From: Penelope pileata
Lineage: Eukaryota; Chordata; Aves; Galliformes; Cracidae
DNA: 64,000 nucleotides
Assembly: GCA_013396635.1 (NCBI GenBank)
Contig: WBMW01000802.1
Coordinates: 2,401,056-2,465,055 of the forward strand
Reading direction: 5' to 3'
Below, piece by piece: positions 55,801-64,000 of this stretch. Numbering within the stretch: position 1 is the stretch's first letter; every line of letters begins with the position of its first letter. The notes below the pieces were generated by a model. That model was not told the DNA's origin. It was given only the letters and a program-made list of their open reading frames with translations, and made no database searches. The position numbers and the translations under genes are program-made.

Positions 55801-58800
55801 CAGGTTTTTGCATGCATAAACCAGTGGTAAGAATATGTGATGCCAAGTGCCAATCCTCCAAATAGTAAGGGGATGTTTTTGAACACCATTCTTTCAACAG
55901 GTTGCTGGAAAAACTATGACATTACATCCACTGTGAGCATTTTGAGGGACTAAGGAAGGCACTTCTGTTTAATTTCATATTTAGAAGGAGGCTATGACAC
56001 ATTCACTGTGGCTGGGCTTTCTTTCAATAGGACTGGCAACATCAGGCTGTATCCCTGAGGTTGAGCTTCAGTGGGAGTTTCTCTACACAAACACAAGGAC
56101 AAGAACTGGGTTTTGTCCAGTGGTTAAGTAACACAGAGGGTTTTATGAGGACAGCACTGAATGAGGGCAGGCAGGGTTGCTTGGCCATGGATCAAACTAA
56201 TAAGGCATTGTAAATGCAGTGTCTGTATTCAGGCAATGATATGTAAAATGTTTGCTTCGATTGAATAATTGCATTAAAGACAGGTATTAAAACTATTGAG
56301 GTGTATTGTGCGGATAAAGGTACAAAATCAGCTACACTGCTGTAACGCATTTAGACCTGCTTGCAAATTGCCAGCCCAGCATGGTCAGGATTTAAGCAGT
56401 ACTCTGCCTTATACAATAGAAGTTAGCAGTTTGTTGGACTGAAGTTCTTAGTCAGAAAGCCGTCCATTATAATTTAGACCTTTTTAGCACAAGAGAAAGT
56501 AAACTCTAGGAGGCAAATTGATAGTTTTCCAAAGTCCATGTTTATATTCAGGAAGAAAGAAGTTTTCTTCCGTTTTGCTCTTAAAAAAAGCTTCTTCTAT
56601 AAATAGAATACCACTTGTCATCTCTATAGTTTGATTTCTGTTTTCTGCTTAAACCATGACCTAGAAGTATTATTGACCCTCTCTCTCTATATTTTTTGGA
56701 GAAAACTGGCGATTATTATTTTTCATCAGAATGATGAGAAAGCACTTCATTTTTCAATGAACCTTCTGAGCTCAAGGCTCTTGGAATATTATTTTAAAAG
56801 TCAAATTCACTTTTTATTCTGCTCTGTCTGTCATCCATTAAACCTGAGTCAGCAAATTGCATGCTTGTGGCTAAACTATAAACACACCACATTCATCAAG
56901 TTATCTGCACTTTTTAAAACTGGGAAGTTCTAAGGTTATAACATTTTTATACTATATACATTGTATGCATATGTATATATTTACTTATATATTCCCAGGA
57001 ACTAATGTGTGGAAGCAGAATGATGCTCTGAACCTCAGTTAATGACTCTGGAATTTTTTTCCTGTCTATGAAATCTTGGGTACTACAACAAAACCCATGT
57101 TACTGAGGTATGATTTGTTGCATGAGTGGCAGAGTGGGTTGCTTTGCAACCTCTGAAGTATACCACAGACCTTCAACTCCCCTTACTGACATGTAGGGTC
57201 TCTGCTAAGATTCAAATTGACTTCAGAGAGTTCTAACCAGCCAGTGGAATGACTAATGCCTGGGCCTTCGTTCTTGAGACATGTTTTGGGCAGGTCTATC
57301 TTGGTCATCAAAAAACATTGAGGCCAAAGCACTATGGCTTTATTTTTAATTTTACTTTCATTTTGCCATATTAATAACATTAGCACAGGGCATTTTGTAG
57401 AAATTAGCAGCCAGCTCTCATTGGCAACATTTACCTATGCATGGACAATTAGCTCTTTACAGCCAATCAATCTTCAGGGATCACTTGCAAGCTGTTTAAA
57501 TACGCTGTAAACAAGGAGATTTGTTAGTGGGTGGGAAAAGCCACTTGAAGACAGGTCTGGTGCATTCATTTCACTGCTCTTTCCCTCTCACCATTTTTGC
57601 AAAGTTTCAAGCAGCCCATGTAAGTTATCAGTGCTTCAGAGTAAAGAACAGCTCTGTAAGCTTCTCAATCAACACTTAGCAGTCTCCCGCGTAGTGACAG
57701 GCGGGTACAGCAGGCGCTCTTTGATTAGGTTCTTGCTAAGGAAGTGAGCCTTAAATCAGTTCATCAGACAAGAAACTTCACATTGTGCTGTTTGGGATTC
57801 GTATTAGAGCCACTACAAGCCTTTCATTTTGTGATTTAGTCTGATGATTTTTCTTTATGATTAAACCAGTATGCTCCATAGAAAATGATAATAGCTATTA
57901 TTTGATACAACCATTCTAAGTGACGGACCTCTAATTAGCTATTTTATCATGACAGCCTTTTCAGATTCACCATTGGACACCACATTAAAGTGGCCTGAAT
58001 TTCAGACACCTGGAGGACTTGCAGTTTAACTATGGAGCTAAGTGACACCTCTGGACATTCAGCAGATTTTTAGAAACCCTACTTAAAAACATTTCATTCT
58101 ATGTACAAAATGTTCTTTCACAGCAAGAAAAAATAGCAAAGACAAGGTTCAGTGTTTTTTACTTACACTGATGTTCTCTTTTATTTCAAGCTTATGAATC
58201 GTATCAGTTGGAACTAATAATCTTTCACAAGTAGGGTACAGCATTGCCAACCAGTCCATCATGTACAATGTAGATCATCTGATTGCTGTGACAATTGCAG
58301 TGGCTAGTTGTGTCTGTGAATTGATCTGTCAGAAATTACTCTCTATTTCACAAAATTATTTGAAACTACAAGTATGGCTAAACACACAGAACAGTAGTAT
58401 GAGTATCATGAGAAGTCATTACTTCTGAGATGGATGTAGACCCACTAGATTTGCTTTCATGGTCAATTTTCTCTTAGCCATTTTACAGTATGGTGTTATT
58501 TTAAAGTGAAATCACCGTTTCCTTCCTTGGAATCTTTTGATACAGAGGGAGTCTACAATGGTACTAATAAGAAGATACAGTGCAAAAACATCACAACACA
58601 GCTCTGGAGAGGGTTTTATTTTAATTTATTAGTTGAAGAAAACACTAACTGGAAATATGTATTAGTGACAGCCATGGAATGCACTGGAATTTAATGGAAC
58701 AGAAAAAAAAAGGTTTTACTTTATGTCATTTTTTCAAGAAAACAAAGCAGATAAACAGTGAAAACATGAAACTATTAAGAGAAAAAAAGAGAGAGTGGAG

Positions 58801-59202
58801 TTCTAAATGAAAAATTAAACCTGTGGATTTTTAGCTGGGTGAGTTGCAGCAGTTAAATGTGTACATTTGCTCATTTTCATACAAGCCAAGGATACATTCC
58901 AGATTTTATTGCACAGATGTCCTAGCTAGTTTTTAAGTGCTCTGTCTGTAGTTACTGAAGCCTTGTATGAAATGTGGTCATACTCTTCTGCCAAACATGA
59001 AGAATAATTCTCTGCCTAAACCAAAAGATTGAGATTTTGAGATTTTCATAAGTCCCCAGTACTTTGAGTTGCTGGTTTTCAAGCTATTTGAGCAAAGTTG
59101 GATCCCCCATGCACTTTCCCATTGAAAATTCTGGCCTTAGACCTCTGCCTCACCCCAGTAAGAGGGGCTGAACAAGATGGTGGTCACTTGAGCTTCATTA
59201 GC
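52834..59202. other. Intron, no gene seen
   Basis: Long intron stretch. A short TATATATA run lies near 54250. The block 57420-58040 combines CCAATCAATC, CTAATTAGC and TGATTTAGTCTGATGATT-like words and looks like possible regulatory DNA (see findings). The 100-codon frame at 56631-56933 shows no family resemblance. No RNA gene was recognised. Confidence 0.55.
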
Positions 59203-59330
59203 ATCACAGAATGATTCTAGGATGATTCCTATTGGTAGGGACTTCAGCAGTCCCTAGTCCAACCTCCTGCTCCAGGCAGGGTGAGCAATGAGGCGAGACC
59301 AGGTTACTACTTTTGAAGGTGCTCTTTTGG
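59203..59330 (-). mobile_element. Degraded CR1-type LINE 3' end, antisense, tentative
   Basis: ATCACAGAATGATTCTAGGATGATT, then GGTAGGGACTTCAGCAG and AGTCCAACCTCCTGCTCCAGGCAGGG fit a decayed CR1 3' end. Homology beyond about 59290 is weak, so the right limit is a guess. Confidence 0.65.
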
Positions 59331-59615
59331 CCAGCTCTGGTGGAGCAGTCCTCCAATACATCAAAGATATGTAGGGAGCCATGAATATCTTACAGATATC
59401 TGCTGATCACATCACCGCTCTACTTGTCTTGAATTCACTCTTGCTGTTAGACTTGCTATTACTTGATTTAGCTTCCACCATGCGAAATTCTACTGCCATC
59501 ACTCTGACTGTATGTGACAGCAACCACAACCCCCAGCCAAAAGAATCTGCAGCGTCAGACCTAGGAAACTACATATTCTCCCCAAAAGTCTTTGTTCAAT
59601 AGAACTTGCTCAAGC

Positions 59616-59645
59616 AAAAAGAGCTAACAAGAGTTAGCTCTTGTT
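59616..59645. repeat. Inverted repeat (10-bp perfect stem, 4-base loop)
   Basis: AAGAGCTAAC and GTTAGCTCTT are exact reverse complements around AAGA. After one mismatch two further pairs form, and AGAAC/GTTCT lie outside the stem. Function unknown. Confidence 0.85.
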
Positions 59646-60242
59646 CTTATATGCATTCTCTCCCTTTTGCTCATCTGAACGAACTCTTTCAGGTAGTATC
59701 TTTGCATTTAGGTAGATGCATGGGAGTAAAAGACATAGGCATTCTTCTCATCCTGAATCTGAAATGATAATACAAGATGTGTGCAGAAAGAGTGTACAGA
59801 GCAAAGTGCTCCAACTTGGCAAGCTCAAATCTTATCACCCTTGTAAGGAATTTAAGAACCTACCCACAGCAGGCTCCAGGTTGCAGGAAGACTGCCCAAG
59901 CTGAGGCTGAGGTCAAATTCGGGTTTTGAAAGATACATATAGTCTATTTCAATAGTACTCCTCAAGAAAATCAATGTGGAATTTTAATTTTCCTTCCAGT
60001 TTTTTATCTTGTTTTTATCCAGCCAGTTTGTGCTCAGAATTGTTTCAGCTGACATTTCTTATATTTCGTATTTCACAATTATAGTTCTTCAAATCTTGGG
60101 TAACATCCAACATGTGGAGAATCTGCTGCCTTTCTGAACTGAGCTAGGATCTTGAAGTAGGCAAGCTACAGAAGTCTTCTGTACAGGCTGGAGACCTCCA
60201 TTTTCACCTAATGGCTCAGATCCAAAAGGCTTTCAGAGCCAC

Positions 60243-60278
60243 TAAACACAAGCCTTGCTAAACAAAAGCCTTGCTAAA
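60243..60278. repeat. 16-bp tandem duplication
   Basis: TAAACACAAGCCTTGC is followed by TAAACAAAAGCCTTGC (one mismatch) and the start of a third copy (TAAA). Confidence 0.85.
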
Positions 60279-62945
60279 ATGCAGGAAAGGTCTTTTGGCT
60301 TTGGCAGGGTTGAGATTTCACTCTGAGAATCAACATGTATGTAGGAAACCATAAATCACATTGCACCTTCTGGCATCCTCCTTTGTTTTGCAAAGCACGT
60401 GCATACAAGAGCTCCTCTGAAGCTGACTGAATGCAGAGTTGGACCAGCTGGACTGCAAAAGCTGCTAATGCAGGGGAAAAGTGGTTATCTTCTTTAAAAA
60501 GCAGGAGCCCAACTGCCCATTTTCTGTTCTTAAGGATGCTGTCATCAGCTTAAGGTGGGAAAACAGAGCTTCCCAACACCCAGCCAGTGAGCAAAAGAAA
60601 GCATTTTCTGCTGATCTGCTTAATGTGGAATCATTGATGCTGAAGCTTTTGAAGCAAGCAAATAAATTAAAAGTGGATAACTCAATCGCTGAATGAGCAA
60701 AACAGCTGCACCATTCTGGCAGTGTCATAGGTTACATCAATAAAGTACTATCATCTCTACCTTGCAGTAATCAGATAGTAATCTTTCACATTATTACAAT
60801 GCTAAAGCTATAAAAGAAAGACTGAAAACAATATTGCACCTGTGTAGCTGAGTAATAAATTCCACACAGATTATTTTCTTTAAAGAAACATTATGCATCC
60901 TCTAGGCATTGTGGGCAAAAGCCATTCTAAATATGGCTAAATAAAGCAAGCCTTCTCTATAAGGTACCTGTGGTCATATTCAAAATATAACTTTGCACCT
61001 GATATGCGATTTAGGAAGTATTTAGGTGTATTGATCCACAAAAGTAAAACAGGAAAACCTATCTACCCTCTTAGCACCCATCTATATGACACACATAACA
61101 AAGTTGTGCCTATAGGACAGCCTTAGCAGAAGGCAAACAAGATCTGAAGTATGTCTGAAGACATAGTGCGCCAAGTTAAGCTCTATTAGCTGGAGGTGAG
61201 ATAGAGCTAACTCAGCATGACAACTGTCATGGCTTTGTTGACTTATGCCATGCTGGATCACAGCATAAGCATACATATACCTGAAATTCACTCTTTAGCT
61301 ATTCACTAGCTACATATATTCTGGCATATATTCTTCACTTAAGTGCCTGCCATTCTCTTACCTCATCTATTTACAGATGGTCCTGCCAGATAGAAAGTAT
61401 AGGACCACTTTCATCCATTCATCACTTTTTATTCTTCAGACTAGAGTTTTGTCACAATAAATGCATGCATGCAAAAATCCTCTATTGGGTTTGACTCTTC
61501 ATGACTCTGAGCTCAACTCTGGAGCTGTAAATTGTTAGGATGCCATCTGTAATGATGCAAGGATTGCAAAAGCTCCTCTGGAAGGAATGTCCTTTGCTCA
61601 AAGGTGCTTCTCTAGGTGCCAAATCTCAAACTGCTAGTCAGAGCTAAGCGTGACCAGGCTACATTATTAATTGCAGTTTGCACAGTGGAAAGTGATGAGA
61701 TGGTAATCAGGTGGTAATGTGGTACATTAGACTGAGTATCATGGCCAGAAGAGGCTCACATGGTAATTGCAATCTAGCACGATGTTATGGTTGGTGATGG
61801 TGTTGTTTAGAGAATCCCTGGGGAAAGTGTTGTTTTCACAAAGTGTACTGAGATTCTGCTGTGAAGTAATTAGAAAAACATGACTGACTTTTCATTTCAT
61901 TTCATATCCTCTCATTTATAGACAGTGGTCTGAAAAAAACTACAACAACATCATTTAGTATGTCTTTCTTGCTGAAATTAGCCAACTGGGTCTTTGATGT
62001 GAAAAGAGCAGGGTTCCTCCCCACTCCCTGGAAACTTATCTTTATAAAATTCATTAATTTATTGACTTGGTATTTATTTTCAATCATGACAGTTTCTCAC
62101 AGCATAAAATCAGTGACAGAAGTTGTATTTAATTACCATTTTCCAATGTAAAATACCTTTAAAACCCCTCCAATTAATTCTATCTAAATGTAGAAGTGAA
62201 TCTGAGGTTGAGATCTACCATGTTCAACACTTTCATTTATCACAAATAATGACCTGTCTTACAAACATTTGTCCCGGAAAATGTATGCATTATCCTGAAT
62301 ATTCCAAATCATGCTTCAGTTCAGAAATTCCCCTCCCATAACTAACTTATTTTTGGTCACAAAGATGGACCAGATAGGAATCAACATATGAAGTTGAAAA
62401 GCTCTTGCCATGGAAGGGTCACCAGAGGCATACAACGCAGATGATAAAGTATGGGGTTTGATTTGAGAGCTGGGCATAAAGGTAATCTGGGATTGATCTC
62501 AGAGTCATTTTGACTACTCTCCTGCCCCTAACTCTGCTCAGCACAAGGTGGAATATGGCAAGAGTTATAGCATAACCCACTGCTCAGCATTGCCTGTGTG
62601 GTTGGTCAAAAACTGACCTGTCTCTCTGTAAGAGAGACCTTACTTTGGTGGAGTGGCATGTGATAATATTGCATTGGAGAGGAGCCCAGCCAGACTTACC
62701 CCATCACTGCCCTCTTCCCTCTCAGCAAAGCAACCAAACACACACAACGCAGCACACTACCTGCTGTACACAAGCACTCAGTGACAGCGAACTAAGGCAC
62801 TGAAACTGCATCTGAAAATGCTGTGTTTGCAAATGTATTTAATTCCAGTTTATTGCATCCTTATTCATTTTTAAATATATGCATGAATTATACATAGTCT
62901 AACCCTAATAGAGTGCTTTATGTTAGATTTTCTTTATAATTTTAG

Positions 62946-63049
62946 CTCCAGAAGTGTTCCAGGCCTTTATGGATGGAGGCCCAGGATACTCGTACCCTGT
63001 TGACTGGTGGTCTCTAGGAATTACAGCATACGAATTGCTGAGGGGTTGG
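62946..63049 (+). CDS. STK32B: STK32B kinase exon: APE motif and subdomain IX
   Basis: Coding exon of 104 bp between AATTTTAG and GTAAGA. The first two bases complete the Ala of APE and the exon ends on a full Trp codon, so the next intron is phase 0. It encodes PEVFQAFMDGGPGYSYP, then VDWWSLGITAYELLRGW. APE closes the activation segment. The Asp of DWWSLG caps helix F, which anchors the catalytic spine. It corresponds to about residues 188-222 of human STK32B by memory. The family continues RPY in the next exon, which is outside the window. Differences from remembered human sequence (QAFMDGG for QVYMDRG) fall in the exposed loop after APE. PGYSYPVDWW excludes STK32A and STK32C as I remember them. 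Confidence 0.96.
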
Positions 63050-64000
63050 GTAAGAATGATAGATTTTGTTGTTATTTAATGCACTGCCTGACAGAAGTCC
63101 ACATGTTTACAGAGCCCCTGAGCATACCCTTAGTGATAAAATTTGAGGGACTGAGGCTGATGCTGTGGTCAGGGACACAATCCTGAGCCCTTCCTAGCTG
63201 AAAACATTCTTGAGAGGGTTTCGCATCACACTTATTTATGTTATTTATGCTTGCCTAAAGCTTTTGGTGTGTCCTAAGACAAAGTCTAAAGTTTCAGTGG
63301 CTTCCCAAAGTGCTGAATTTGAAACAATGGCATTTTTTTCCAAAAAGAAGTTAAGTTACCTCAGGCTTTATTATATCTTTGATTCTCTTGGCTATTGCCT
63401 TAAAGGAGCTAGTATAATACCCTTAGATGCTTGGCCCAGCTACAGGAAATGCTTGTCTGCCAGTGCTCTCATTAGTTACCTGATCAATTATGTGAGTAAG
63501 CATAATGAAAAATCTTCCTGTGTATGTTCAAATATCGCAGAAGATAATGGAAAATTCTTTTCCATTTTGTTCAAATGGTTGAGGTTTGTTGCTTAAATAT
63601 TTACTATTACCTATGGAAAACTAATTTAGATATTATTTCAGGATAATGACATGTAGCTGATGCAGCAGGTTTTTTTTTTTTTAATTTAAGTCTTAATTTT
63701 TACTTCAGAAAGCGGATTTCATTGCATTGCAATATGCTATCTTTAAGGAAGGAGTATTTATCATTGTATGGCACTAGCACAGTATTGCTATCCTGTTCTG
63801 CTAGGCACTTTGCAGTGTAAGACAATCTATCCCACAAAGATCTCGTGGTTTCATGTGGGATGACAGACAAAGGAAACTAGAAATAAAGAAGAATTATTAT
63901 TCCCATCTTTAGATGGAAAACTAAGTTTTAGAATGTCAGCACATTGTTCCTTCAATCCAGGAAGTACGTTTTTCAAAGGCCTAAATCTTTGTCAAACTAT
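63050..64000. other. Start of the next intron, no gene seen
   Basis: Follows the GTAAGA donor. A 128-codon frame at 63210-63596 has no recognisable domain and no acceptor-donor context. A T-rich run lies near 63670. The following STK32B exon is not in the window. Confidence 0.55.

Larger units (their letters stand above)
59331..62945. other. Intron, no gene seen
   Basis: Intron up to the fourth exon. It contains a strong hairpin at 59616-59645 and a 16-bp tandem repeat at 60243-60278. The acceptor tract TTTTCTTTATAATTTTAG ends at 62945. No further gene was recognised. Confidence 0.55.
1..64000 (+). other. STK32B: Internal part of the STK32B gene (four exons, five introns, both ends outside)
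   Basis: The whole window lies inside one transcription unit on the + strand. Four exons with canonical splice sites join in frame into one kinase-domain segment of about 135 residues. The splice phases agree at every junction: AG|G completes an Arg codon, G|GA a Gly codon and G|CT an Ala codon. Across the activation segment the protein matches STK32B rather than its paralogues as I remember them. It has an Ile in HRDIKPDN where STK32A has Met, ATIVKG after DFN, and PGYSYPVDWW after APE. The start codon, ATP-binding lysine exon, C-terminal exons and promoter are not present. The paralogue choice rests on remembered family sequences, not on an alignment. Confidence 0.93.

Noticed and set aside
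63210..63596. 128-codon + frame after the last exon
   Set aside because: No similarity to STK32B's next exon (expected to begin RPY after Trp) and no acceptor in the right phase.
1..64000. CRISPR array, tRNA, rRNA or prokaryotic operon
   Set aside because: No regularly spaced repeats, no cloverleaf-like tRNA boxes noticed by eye, and no dense coding. The window is vertebrate intronic DNA.

Overview
This window is vertebrate, almost certainly avian and most likely galliform (chicken or a close relative). The sequence is AT-rich, intron-like DNA with no long bacterial-style reading frames. It carries nine 5'-truncated CR1-type LINE copies, the characteristic avian retroposon. It also holds several avian endogenous-retrovirus-type solo LTRs and a decayed mariner with the look of the chicken Galluhop/Mariner family. 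The species call is an inference from these repeats and from the kinase protein sequence.

The only protein-coding gene I can support is an internal portion of STK32B (YANK2), a Ser/Thr kinase of the AGC group, on the + strand. Four coding exons are visible (15046-15219, 44157-44194, 49886-49975, 62946-63049). All have canonical AG/GT splice sites and compatible phases (2-2, 2-1, 1-1, 1-0). Together they encode about 135 consecutive residues, from just after the glycine-rich/lysine lobe to subdomain IX: hinge, HRDIKPDN catalytic loop, DFN metal-binding motif, activation loop, APE and DWWSLG. The N-terminal lobe and the C-terminal third lie outside the window. The introns are about 28.9 kb, 5.7 kb and 13.0 kb, plus more than 15 kb upstream and more than 0.95 kb downstream.

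Layout: 1-15045 is upstream intron with three CR1 copies near its left end. 15220-44156 is the 28.9-kb intron, with LTR A, a mariner relic, LTR C, three CR1s, LTR B, LTR F and LTR D. 44195-49885 holds one CR1. 49976-62945 holds LTR E and two CR1s. 63050-64000 is the start of the next intron. Three solo LTRs (D, E, F) are flanked by perfect 5-bp target-site duplications and a fourth (C) by a 4-of-5 match, which fits class III (ERVL-like) integration. Eight of the nine CR1 copies are antisense to STK32B.

No RNA gene, CRISPR array, prokaryotic element or convincing second gene was found. The more interesting unexplained signals are two near-perfect hairpins, a 450-bp strand-asymmetric purine tract, an AT-rich block open in several frames, a few exact short tandem duplications and some intronic blocks that could be conserved regulatory DNA. 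I did not find evidence of a previously undescribed system.
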